A stretch of DNA of 54,638 nucleotides from Lysobacterales bacterium. GTDB lineage: Bacteria; Pseudomonadota; Gammaproteobacteria; Xanthomonadales; SZUA-36. The notes beneath the pieces are model-generated. The model saw only the letters and a list, made by a program, of their open reading frames with translations, was not told where the DNA came from and made no database searches. The translations under genes and the position numbers were made by a program. Shown here piece after piece: positions 8,891-17,554 of the stretch; the first letter of the stretch is position 1, and every line of letters begins with the position of its first letter. Location: positions 1 to 54,638 of the forward strand of contig JABAAB010000060.1 in NCBI GenBank assembly GCA_014238945.1. Direction: 5' to 3'.

Positions 8891-10144
8891 TCACTCCTGA
8901 CGCAGTGGTTCCATGGGTATTGCGATGTCAAATACCGTTGACGCTACACCCATTCCGTCCTCGCAGGTATTCGGGGGCACCGTGGGCTTGTAATTTTTTC
9001 GGGCAGATGGTGTCTCCGCCGCCCAGAACATGTATCCCAACATACCCGGTGTCACACCCTCACCCGAGGGCATCACGCTCTGGATGTATTCCGCGTGTTC
9101 CCATTGCTCGGAGGCATAAAAATCCGTGCAGTTGGCCATATTGCCCTTCAAATAGAGACCGCCCGTAAACCTGTTGGGTGCCTTGGGTGGGATGACCGGG
9201 TTATAGGTTGGTTTGCCCTCCACATGTTCCTGCCAATGTGACGGTGTTCCCGATGAGCGATGAACCATGGCATTGGCATAATCGAGCACGGGATTATCGT
9301 TGTCCAGCCAGTTGATGGTGGCATAGCGATTCAGATCCTGCAGGTACCGGCCACCGGCAGCGAGGTCGATGGTGAGACGTGCCGCCGGATTTTCACCGCT
9401 GGCATCATAGGGATGTACGGAACGGTAGGCATCGACAAACATCTGCAAACCCACCAGGTCCGGGTCGGTACTCTGTTCGTAATCGATTTCCATACCGACA
9501 CCAAATTCACTGGCAATGGTTGCCGCGTTGAGACCCAACTGGACCGGATCGCTAGCCAGCGCCTCATTCCAGAAATCCACATAGGTCACACCACCGATGG
9601 ACATCATGACCCGGATACCCTCGTTGCCAAAATAATCCACTATGTCCTGCGTCATCCCGATTGGTACACCATTGACGGTGGTCGCATCATTGGTCAGGTT
9701 CAGTACATCCAGTGGCTGCAAAAAGCTCAGGATCACGAGATTGACCGACGGATTTCCATCACCTCGATCGATCAACCAGTGATTGGCCTGGTCAAACTCG
9801 ACCATATCGCGTTCCAGGGTCCAGTCCGCGTAGTGGTTACCGGCGTGCCAGACACCAAAAATCTGGATCGGGGTCATCTCTGAAGGTGGGGGCGGTGGGG
9901 GATCCACCGGCCCTGAACACTCGCCCCGGTCTGCCCAGGTGGGTTTGTGGGTGCCGGGCACCACCCCCTCGGTGGATCGCTTGGCACGCCATTCATGATT
10001 GGCATAACTGACGCTGTCACCACGAGCATAAGATGTCGCTGTGTCCCAGGCCGGTACCGTGCACTCCGCAACAGCCACTGTGCTCGCGAACAATGCAAAC
10101 ATTGGAAAAACCACGTTTTTGAAAATGTATTTAAATTTTTTCAT
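8891..10144 (-). CDS. Secreted GH18-like protein with N-terminal carbohydrate-binding module
   Basis: This protein has 417 residues from the ATG at 10144 (MKKFKYIFKN), which gives a clean signal peptide cut near AVAEC. Next comes a CBM5/12-like module (PAWDTATSYARGDSVSY, then EWRAKRSTEG and PTWADRGEC), a PPPPPPS linker and a TIM-barrel domain beginning with IQIFGVWHAGNHYADW. The GH18 strand-4 site reads GVGMEIDYE: the last Asp and the catalytic-type Glu are kept, but the usual DxxDxDxE has Val and Glu in place of the first two Asp. MSIGGVTYVDFW matches the conserved SxGG strand. Probable chitinase or related glycan hydrolase with altered activity. It is a single gene without an obvious operon. 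Confidence 0.7.
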   Translation of the reverse strand: MKKFKYIFKNVVFPMFALFASTVAVAECTVPAWDTATSYARGDSVSYANHEWRAKRSTEGVVPGTHKPTWADRGECSGPVDPPPPPPSEMTPIQIFGVWHAGNHYADWTLERDMVEFDQANHWLIDRGDGNPSVNLVILSFLQPLDVLNLTNDATTVNGVPIGMTQDIVDYFGNEGIRVMMSIGGVTYVDFWNEALASDPVQLGLNAATIASEFGVGMEIDYEQSTDPDLVGLQMFVDAYRSVHPYDASGENPAARLTIDLAAGGRYLQDLNRYATINWLDNDNPVLDYANAMVHRSSGTPSHWQEHVEGKPTYNPVIPPKAPNRFTGGLYLKGNMANCTDFYASEQWEHAEYIQSVMPSGEGVTPGMLGYMFWAAETPSARKNYKPTVPPNTCEDGMGVASTVFDIAIPMEPLRQE

Positions 10145-10404
10145 CACATACCACATTGTCTCAACAAAAAAATCAGGTGACGGGAAGATCCATACCGTGC
10201 TACATGCAGTCACTGGATTCCGGGCTTCCAGGAGCCTTTTTCTTGATCAGCCCGGGCAGTAGGCTGTAAAACGGATCCTGTTTATGGAGTATAGCCGAAG
10301 CCACCCAGTCAGGTTGCCTCGCCAGAGCGGGCACTTAAAAAAGCCGGGATAAAGCCAAAGGCATTGAAACCCCCTATTCCAACCCGGGTGTCCTGCCAGC
10401 GGAT

Positions 10405-12388
10405 CTACAGTTTGCCTTCCGCTTCCATTCGCCGGACGTTTTCACGTTGCTGCGCCTGCATTTCATCCAGTTGCTGCTCCACTTTCACGAAACGGGGTTC
10501 AGATCTCAGCTGCTGCAGCATCGGGTGTCGCACCCTTTGCCACCAGGAATAATAAAAACCATTTTCCACCTGAAGTTCAACCAGACTCAGCGCCTTGTCC
10601 GTGTCGCCAGCCAACAGGTAGCACACGGTGGCGTCGTAGCGTTCGGGGTAATCAAGATAATTGGGTAACTCGGTTTCATAATAGGCGAGCACAGTAGCAA
10701 GCAATTCCCTGCCCGGGGTTTCATCACCGGTACCCATCATGATCCAGGCTACTGTGCAGGACAGTGATATGGATTTTTTGTAGGCCTGTCCCCAGGTTTC
10801 ACGATCCCAAAGTTGTGGCTCCAACTTCTCGTAGGCGGAGCGTGCACCAGACAGGTTTCCATCCATTACATGAATTCCGCCCAGGCTGTTCAGCACCATG
10901 GGGTTACCTGCCAGTCTTTGTGAAAGCCAGTTTAAAGACTCAAGGGCGGACGCAGCATTTCCCGCGTACATTGCACCTATCATGTCAAGAACAGCGAGGA
11001 ACAGGTGTTGCGGATTAATCTTTTCGAGCTTCTTACGGACCGATTCAAACCGTTCCATGTCATCGAGCGCCGTCAATGCGCTGGTCTCATTGATCAGCAG
11101 ACGCGGATTTCCCGGGTCAATTTCCTGGCTGCGGTGTATCCAGTACAACATCTCGTCATAATCACCAGTCTCCTCCTTCAATAGCGCCATATACTGAAAA
11201 GCAGCTGAGAATTCCGGGTCGCGCTGGATCACCCGTTCTATGTGTTGCTGCGCTTCATCAAATCGCCCCAATTTCTGGTACAGGTCGGCCAGTTCCAGTG
11301 GTCAATGCTGGACAATGGATCCAGCTCCGTTGACTTCAGGGCGTGTTCAAAGGCTTCACCCAGCAGGGCCGACAACGCCAGACCACTCCATGCCCGGGCA
11401 AATTCCGGGTCCAGTTCAACGGCGCGCTGGAAATGACCACGTGCCTGGTTGAGCTCGTCCGCCTGTCGACGGGTGATCAATTGCCGTCCCGCCAGGTAGG
11501 CGTCGTAGGCGGCCAGGTTATCGGTCGGCCGGGTGCTTATCCGGTTTTGCTCTTCGGGTGACAGGGTGGCCTTGAGTGCCAGGGCAATACTTTCCGAAAT
11601 TTCGGACTGGATGGAAAACAGGTTTTCCGCGCTCAGTTCACGGTCAAAAATCTCGGCCCGCAGGTGTTCATCGGTTCCGGCATCTATCAACTGGACATTG
11701 ATACGCACGGTGTTGCCCGAGCGCTGCGCTGCACTGCCCCCTCCATGACCGTGGCCACCCCCAGTTCGGCAGCAATTTCAGGTATTGTTTTCTGTGTTTC
11801 CCTGAACTTTCCCACCGAGGTCCTGGAGATCACTTTCAGTGATCCTATCTGTGCCAGGTTGGTGAGCAGGTCGTCGTGGATACCCTCGACGAAAAACTCG
11901 TCTTCGGCGAGGCGACTACGGTTGTCGAACGGCAGGACTGCAATGGATGCAGGATCCACAGGTTTCGGCTGTTGCGCATTCACCTGCCCCGCCTTGTCTT
12001 CCAGGTGTTCGGCGGTGGCGGTTGTGTCAACCGATTCCAAGGATTGCAGGTAGAACTTGTCCAGCAACAGGTACACGACGGCCAGCGCCAACAGCACCAC
12101 GATGGCATTATTTAGTTTCTTGCCGGTCTTGAGTGTGACGGACTCGCGACGGTCAATCTCAGACTCCCGTTTGAAACCGTCCGGTGTCAGTTCAAATACC
12201 CAGGAGACCAGCAGGGTCACGGGCAGACCGATCGCCAGCGCGATGATCAGTGCCCGCATGGTCCATGCGGGAAAGACAAAGGCAGCAAACAGGATGTCTG
12301 AAACCTGGATCAGCAGCCACGAGCCCACCAGGTAAGCCACGGCCACTCGCAGGACATTACGCCGCTTCAGTTCTGCTATCAGTCTCAT
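10405..12388 (-). pseudogene. TolB-N/TPR membrane protein, frameshifted twice
   Basis: Three frames add up to a paralogue of the neighbouring intact gene. The first part (12388 to about 11705) has ELKRRNVLRVAVAYLV, two membrane segments and the SIAVLPFDNRS TolB-like domain. Then CAGCG is repeated in tandem (GTG CAGCG CAGCG CTCGG on the coding strand, near 11715-11730), shifting the frame. The second part has INVQLIDAGTDEHL and the first TPRs. Near 11300 a single missing base (HW|LADLYQKLG) shifts it again into the last part, which carries TPR-like helices up to QQRENVRRMEAEGKL. Its ATG overlaps the upstream gene's stop (ATGA), so it was the second gene of a tandem pair. It would have had about 660 residues. 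Confidence 0.75.
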
Positions 12389-14613
12389 AGACTGCTGTTC
12401 GCCTGGATTTCCCGCAATGCCCGGGTCTGTCTGTTCAATCGCTGGATACGCTCTTCGGCGACGGCCAGGAAGCGCGGCTCAAAGCGTACCTGGTCGAACA
12501 GATCCATCTGTTGAGCCCACCACCATCCGGACAGGTGATTGTGTTGTAGCTGGGTTTCGAAAACCTTGAGGGCCTTATCGGTCTCTCCGGCAGCCAGGTA
12601 ACAAAACGGCAGGTTGAATATGTCCACGTGCTTCCGAACACTCGGCAGTATTTCCTCAAAAAACCGGATGGCCTGTTGCAGCAACCGTGAACCCATCTCC
12701 TGATCCCCCGTATTCATCATCGTCCAGGCAACCGTGCAACCCTGCATTGCATCCTGTTCCAGCAGGCTCTGCCATCCACCAGGATCGAACCAGTCCGAGG
12801 CAGTTTCCCGGTACAGTTTTCGGGCCAGTTCGTAATCCCCCACGTTCATGGCGATGTCGGCCATGTACTGGGTGACAAGCGAAGGTGCCTCCCTCATCGA
12901 CAAAACCCACTGGATCGCCTCGCGTGTACCCGCGGAATTGGCCCGTGCCAAATTCAGTTCCACATCTACGACTCTTACCCAAAGGTGATCCGGGTCAAGC
13001 TCAACCATGCGATCACGTATACGCAGTGCTGATTGATGATCATCCAATTCGAGAAAAACCTGCACCAGGTCATACAACGGCCTCAGATTTCCCGGGTCCA
13101 TTTGTTGATACTTCATCGCATATTGATAAGACTGGTCCAGCTGAGTATCAATCAATAAGTGATAATCGGCGAGAGAGCCCCAGGCGCTGGGAAACTCCGG
13201 GCTCAGTTCAATTATTTTTTCATACTGGCGCTTTGCCATGGAATGAAGACCCGTGTTGAGATAGGCATGACCCAGCACCAGGGCAATCACCGATGAACGC
13301 GGGTCCAGCTCGGCGGCCTTGCGCGCGAGTTGCAGTCGCTCCTGGATTCGTAAAGGATACTGAAGCAGCAAATCCGCATACCAGTGGTACGCCCTTGCAT
13401 AATTGGGGTTCAATTCAATGGCGCGCTGATAAGCCTGCTCCGCCTCGGTGTACTCTTCCCGACGCAGGTGCAGGGAGCCGAGGGATGCGTATGCCTGACC
13501 CAGGTCACCATCAATGGCCAGGGCATGGTTGACCGCATCCTCCATGACGACAGCTGCTTCACCCTGGTCCAGCGTTCCGTACCAGGACACCAGCATGTTG
13601 CTGTCGGACACACCCACCCAGGCCAGGGCAAATTCCGGGTCAAGCTCCACTGCCCGGGTGAACAATTCCCTGGCCTGTTCCAGCTTGGCCGAGTTGCGGG
13701 TTGTTACCAGTTGACGGGCTTCAAGATAGTAATTGTAGGCCTGCAGGTTATCGGTTGGGGTCACATCGATACGCCGCTGTTCCGTGGGGGACAGGGTTGT
13801 CTGCAGTGCTTCTGCAATGGCATTTGAGATTTCACTCTGGATGCTAAACAGATTGTCCACTGTGAGTTCACGGTCATAGATCTCCGCCCACAGGTGTTCG
13901 TCGGTGCGTGCATCGATCAACTGCACATTGATACGCACCTGGCCACCCGAGCGCTGGATACCGCCTGCAAGAATATGGGCCACACCCAGTTCGTCAGCAA
14001 TCTCCGGTATCTTGCGGGTGGTGCCCCTGTACTCCATCATCGAAGTACGGGAAATCACCTTCATCGAACCGATCTTGGCAATGGTGGTGAGCAGCTCATC
14101 GTGGATGCCGTCGGTAAAGAACTGATCTTCCTCGCGGTTGCTGCGATTTTCAAAAGGTAAAACGGCTATGGATTGACGGGATATTTCCGGTTCGGACTCT
14201 GCGACCGGCGTTGTGGTGGGCTGCTCAGCTGTTTCTGCGATGGTCCCCGGTGGGCTGACCATCGGATCGGGGGCTGAAAACTTGTCAAACAACAGGTAGA
14301 CGATCGCCAGGGCCATCAGCAACAGAATGGCCTGGTTAAGTTTGCGACCGGTTTGGGTGGTTATCGAATGTGTCCGGTCCACGCCTTTCTCGAGTTTGAT
14401 CCCTTCGGAGGTTAGTTCAAAGGCCCAGGAAAAAAACAGCGTCAGGAAAAACCCGATTACCAGCAGGACCACGATGAACTGCATAGCCCACTCGGGTGCC
14501 TTGAAGGTTTCAAGCAGGATATCCGCTACCTGCATCAGCAACCAGGCGGTAATCAGGTAGGCGATGCATACACGGAATACGTTGCGGCGTTTGAGTTCTG
14601 CGAAGAAACTCAT
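12385..14613 (-). CDS. Membrane-anchored TolB-N/TPR protein
   Basis: This is a 742-residue protein. The ATG at 14613 has GGAAG 6 bases upstream; a TTG two codons earlier is less likely. The order is: a short cytosolic start FFAELKRRNVFRV, two or three membrane helices (ITAWLLMQVADILLET, FIVVLLVIGFFLTLFFSWAF, ILLLMALAIVYLLF), a Pro/Thr/Glu linker, a FlgO/TolB-N-like domain (SIAVLPFENRS, FFTDGIHDELLTTIAKIG, VRINVQLIDARTDEHLW) and then TPRs from about 310 to 700. The same layout occurs in proteins annotated as adenylate-cyclase-like or TPR regulators in gammaproteobacteria, where an N-terminal effector domain is often present; here none is. It is probably a scaffold or sensor for an unknown partner. 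Confidence 0.75.
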   Translation of the reverse strand: MSFFAELKRRNVFRVCIAYLITAWLLMQVADILLETFKAPEWAMQFIVVLLVIGFFLTLFFSWAFELTSEGIKLEKGVDRTHSITTQTGRKLNQAILLLMALAIVYLLFDKFSAPDPMVSPPGTIAETAEQPTTTPVAESEPEISRQSIAVLPFENRSNREEDQFFTDGIHDELLTTIAKIGSMKVISRTSMMEYRGTTRKIPEIADELGVAHILAGGIQRSGGQVRINVQLIDARTDEHLWAEIYDRELTVDNLFSIQSEISNAIAEALQTTLSPTEQRRIDVTPTDNLQAYNYYLEARQLVTTRNSAKLEQARELFTRAVELDPEFALAWVGVSDSNMLVSWYGTLDQGEAAVVMEDAVNHALAIDGDLGQAYASLGSLHLRREEYTEAEQAYQRAIELNPNYARAYHWYADLLLQYPLRIQERLQLARKAAELDPRSSVIALVLGHAYLNTGLHSMAKRQYEKIIELSPEFPSAWGSLADYHLLIDTQLDQSYQYAMKYQQMDPGNLRPLYDLVQVFLELDDHQSALRIRDRMVELDPDHLWVRVVDVELNLARANSAGTREAIQWVLSMREAPSLVTQYMADIAMNVGDYELARKLYRETASDWFDPGGWQSLLEQDAMQGCTVAWTMMNTGDQEMGSRLLQQAIRFFEEILPSVRKHVDIFNLPFCYLAAGETDKALKVFETQLQHNHLSGWWWAQQMDLFDQVRFEPRFLAVAEERIQRLNRQTRALREIQANSSL

Positions 14614-14977
14614 ACGCAACTTCCAGTGACCCTGCCTGGCAACAGTTGTCCGTTCATTATGATCAAAGTTGAGAACCTCTCACCCGCCGGATGGCTGCGT
14701 GGCTTTAACCATTCTCACGCCATTCCGTTATCAGGAAATGCGAGTATAAGGAGAACCAGAATCCTTTGCCATCTACCTTAAGTTTGTCTGCTTAAGTATG
14801 GTGGATGATCTTCCGCCGGAAATGGGAAATCCTGGCGATCTGTTCCCTGATGACTGAAATCAGACATCGTATAAAGTTAATCCGATGTTGAGGTTCGCCA
14901 TAATCCCATCTGATTCTGGTCTGAATCTCCCGATGAGCGTAGGATTGTCCCGTCCAGCATCAGCCAAAAACCATGTA
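14614..14977. other. Divergent leader region without a gene
   Basis: These 364 bases separate the minus-strand TPR gene from the plus-strand TPR fragment. I see no credible coding frame. The palindromic hexamer CTTAAG occurs twice close together (near 14780 and 14795), and AAGGAGAACC occurs near 14749 without a following gene. The region probably holds the promoter of the TPR pair and the old promoter of the plus-strand fragment. Confidence 0.4.
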
Positions 14978-15067
14978 ATGCACATTTTCAGGGAATTGCA
15001 AAGACGTAATGTATTTCGCGTGGCGGCCGCCTACGTGGTGGTTGCGTGGTTGCCCCGGTATTTGTAA
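14978..15067 (+). pseudogene. N-terminal fragment of a third TolB-N/TPR paralogue
   Basis: The ATG at 14978 begins MHIFRELQRRNVFRVAAAYV and VVAWL, closely matching the first 25 residues of the two minus-strand genes nearby. Homology stops abruptly after VVAWL and the frame ends at TAA 15067. No membrane or TPR region follows. This is the stump of a third family member facing the other way, left after a deletion. Confidence 0.75.
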
Positions 15068-15153
15068 CTGCAAGTCCCGTACCGGGCCTGTCCTGTTACA
15101 TTCCGTGATAAAAACGACAAATCCACAAGATATGTGCCCGTTAGGCTGTGGGC

Positions 15154-15848
15154 ATGAAAATCAAAACGATCTACCTCACCCTGGCCCTGCTGCCTGCATT
15201 TACCCTGGCATCAGAAAATATTCACCTGCGTTACAGCGATCCTGCCGGTGTGCTCAGCATGGAAGTGAAACACGATATCCGTGCTGGTAAAAACGGCAAT
15301 ACTGCAGCAGGACGCACATTCTCCCTCGGCTTCGAGCTGGAATCAGCCAGCGAAACCGTCTTGGTCACGCTGAATCAGGCATCCGGTACCTACACCGCCC
15401 ACGACATGACCCAGCGATTGCCCACCAGCCACCATAAGGGAAAATCATTCAAGCTGGAGGTAACAGACGATGGTCTTGCATTACGTCAATCTGACGTAGA
15501 CAGGGGCCCGGTCGTCGACCTTGGCTGGATTGTGCAGGGAGGTTACCCCATTTCATTGGCGCTCACCGACCTGGTTCCCGTGTTACCAGAACCGGCGGTG
15601 GACACCGGCTTTTCCTGGACACCGAATACTTTCTGCCGATCCGCAAGCTCTCAAAAATCACCGTTGAAGGTGAGGAGATGGAAACCGTGACCAATATTGG
15701 TGACTACAAGAAAGTGAACGGGATCATGTTTGCACACAGCTAGGCGGTACAACTCGGCCATGGCGCACAAATGATGAACTATGACAGCATAGAACTCGAC
15801 GTGAATATTCCCGACGAGCGCTTCATGATGCCTGCCAGCGATTGCTGA
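15154..15848 (+). pseudogene. Chimeric remnant: secreted protein fused out of frame to a lipoprotein-sorting-type C-terminus
   Basis: The ATG at 15154 starts a signal peptide (MKIKTIYLTLALLPAFTLA) and a domain with FSLGFELES and SYTAHDM-like features (TYTAHDMTQRLPTSH). It reads to about 15610 and ends in another frame at 15690. From 15612 a second frame encodes FLDTEYFLPIRKLSK and NIGDYKKVNGIMFAHS, a TAG at 15741, then AVQLGHG and IPDERFMMPA with the stop at 15846-15848. This second part matches the C-terminus of outer-membrane lipoprotein-sorting-protein relatives. The shared bases TTTTCCTGGACACC lie at the junction, so a deletion probably joined two neighbouring genes. The TAG fits a CAG-to-TAG change. 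Confidence 0.6.
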
Positions 15849-15895
15849 GCAATCCGGAAAACTCGATCAACGAACCTGGTTCATCGGAGAGACCC

Positions 15896-16506
15896 ATGCC
15901 TCGAAACACCTCACTATTGACGTTGGCCCTGATGTTTGTGTTTGCCACAGAATCCGTACTGGCCGCCAGCATCGACTCCTACACCTTTGGTGGGTTACGT
16001 GCCCGCGATATCGGACCGGAGGTCATGAGTGGCCGGATAGCCTCTATCGATGCCGCGACAGGTGATGTCCTGACGATCTATGTCGGGGCAGCCTCCGGAG
16101 GGGTGTGGAAGTCCACCGATGGCGGGACACGATTCAAACCGGTTTTTGATGACCACCCACAGTCCATCGGCGCAGTTCGTATTGACCCTGCAAGCAAGGA
16201 GACTGTCTGGGTAGGCTGTACGGTGCCGTGAGTTCCTATGACGGCCGCCCGACCACAACACAGATGGAACAGCAAGTGGTCTTGCAGAAAGAACTGGATG
16301 TCGCCATGGCAACGACACAGGCCCTTCTGGATGAGGAACTGCCCGGACTCAACCGCTGGCTAAGCCGGCGAGATCTTGACCCCTTGCAACGTATCAGCCG
16401 CCAGGCCTGGAATGAACGGGCTGGACAGGAAGGGTCCCTGGGGCCGGTCGACAGCGCACAAGCACGCTTTTTCTTGCCTTTCCTGTCGCTGGCTATTACT
16501 CCCTGA
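15896..16506 (+). pseudogene. Sortilin/BNR-repeat protein with large internal deletion
   Basis: The ATG at 15896 (GGAGAG 5 bases upstream) starts a signal peptide and the N-terminal BNR region: FGGLRARDIGPEVMSGRIAS, GAASGGVWKSTDGG and IDPASKETVWVG. At about 16210-16216 the sequence jumps, out of frame, to LYGAVSSYDGRPTTTQMEQQ, which resembles the C-terminal region of such proteins, with TGA at 16504. The intact relative at 42891 has 1012 residues, so roughly 800 codons are missing if the lengths were similar. The N-terminus lines up well with that gene, so this is a paralogue. Confidence 0.75.
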
Positions 16507-16577
16507 TCAGGGCTGTCGAAGAGGTATCTGAAACCCGGGATCGTTGAGATTCGAATCGTGCTAGCGGGGCCGCTAAT

Positions 16578-16679
16578 GTAATGCACCCCCCTCTCCCAGG
16601 ACCCGCCGTGGACCCTTCCCTGGGGGCTTGTTATGAAACTTCCCGTTTCATACAGTCCTGTGAGAGGGGGGTGCACTAC
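16578..16679. repeat. 102-bp element with 24-bp imperfect inverted repeats
   Basis: The left arm is 16578-16601 and the right arm 16656-16679; their complements match at 22 of 24 positions. The core of each arm is TGCACCCCCCTCTC or its complement. Inside is a second perfect hairpin, TATGAAAC (16632-16639) with GTTTCATA (16645-16652). No open frame is present and no target duplication is evident. It could be a miniature inverted-repeat element, a structured RNA, or the remains of a larger element: the inner hairpin followed by CCTGTGAGAGG recalls stems of bacterial group II introns, but this is only a resemblance. Confidence 0.6.
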
Positions 16680-16761
16680 CTCAGCCAGGGCGCGGAATCT
16701 TGGTGGATGCTGGATTCTTTGTGGCTATAAGGCCTTTTTGAAAGTATTTCGTTCACGCGTA

Positions 16762-16790
16762 TCATGGTGATCATGGGTTTATCACCATGA
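16762..16790 (+). promoter_or_regulatory. Perfect 10-bp inverted repeat covering the phosphodiesterase start codon
   Basis: TCATGGTGAT (16762-16771) is complementary to ATCACCATGA (16781-16790), with a 9-base loop. The right arm contains the ATG (16787-16789) of the downstream gene. No Shine-Dalgarno sequence is visible before that ATG. In mRNA the hairpin would hide the start; in DNA it could be an operator. Confidence 0.6.
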
Positions 16791-17554
16791 ATAAAATACG
16801 CATTCCACAACTGGTCGCCCACCGGGGTTATCTACAGCGCTTTCCTGAAAACACCTGGCGGGGTCTTGAGGCTGCGCTGAAGGCCGGTGCACCCTGGCTG
16901 GAAATTGATGTTCAGATGTGCCGTGATGGTGAATTTGTGTTGTTACATGACGACGGCTTCAAACGAACCTCGGGGATCGATTGTTCGGTTTTTGATTTAG
17001 ACAGCGACGAAATCGGGATCAGTGTCCACGAACCCGGACGCTTTGGCGATCGCTTTGATCCCACACCGGTTTCACCCCTGGTCGAGGTATTGGAAAAACT
17101 TCGGGCTTTTCCTGGTGTTCGGATCATGGTTGAACTCAAGCAGGAAAGCATCGACCGCTGGGGACTGGATGTGGTGATGAAAAAACTTGCACCGGTTCTT
17201 GCCAGTTACCAGCCACTGAGTGTATTGATCTCGTTCAACGATGATTCCCTCCAATGGTGCAAGGCCCGTTATCACCGGATTCAAACAGGGTGGGTTTTGA
17301 CCCGGTATGACGATACAACCCATACCCGGGCCGATGAACTGAAACCGGACTACCTGATCTGCAATGAACTGAAAATCCGCCCCGCAACAACACCCTGGCC
17401 AGGTTCCTGGCAATGGATGCTGTATGACATCACCGATCCGGACCACGCACTTGCCAGGGCAGCAGATGGTATCGACCTGGTCGAGACCGCTGCCATCGGC
17501 CCCATGCTCAGGGATCCGGGACTAAAAGCGGGGGCCGTTGACCATGGATTATGA
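16787..17554 (+). CDS. Glycerophosphodiester phosphodiesterase
   Basis: This 255-residue cytosolic protein hydrolyses glycerophosphodiesters from phospholipid turnover to glycerol-3-phosphate and an alcohol. The active-site residues of the GDPD family are visible: His12-Arg13 in VAHRGYLQRFPENT, Glu39 and Asp41 in WLEIDVQMCRDG and His54 in VLLHDD, followed by VELKQE. Length is normal for UgpQ-type enzymes. It overlaps the next gene, glycerol-3-phosphate dehydrogenase, by 11 bp, so product is handed to the next step of the pathway. The start codon lies in a perfect hairpin and lacks a clear ribosome binding site, suggesting controlled translation. Confidence 0.9.
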   Translation: MNKIRIPQLVAHRGYLQRFPENTWRGLEAALKAGAPWLEIDVQMCRDGEFVLLHDDGFKRTSGIDCSVFDLDSDEIGISVHEPGRFGDRFDPTPVSPLVEVLEKLRAFPGVRIMVELKQESIDRWGLDVVMKKLAPVLASYQPLSVLISFNDDSLQWCKARYHRIQTGWVLTRYDDTTHTRADELKPDYLICNELKIRPATTPWPGSWQWMLYDITDPDHALARAADGIDLVETAAIGPMLRDPGLKAGAVDHGL

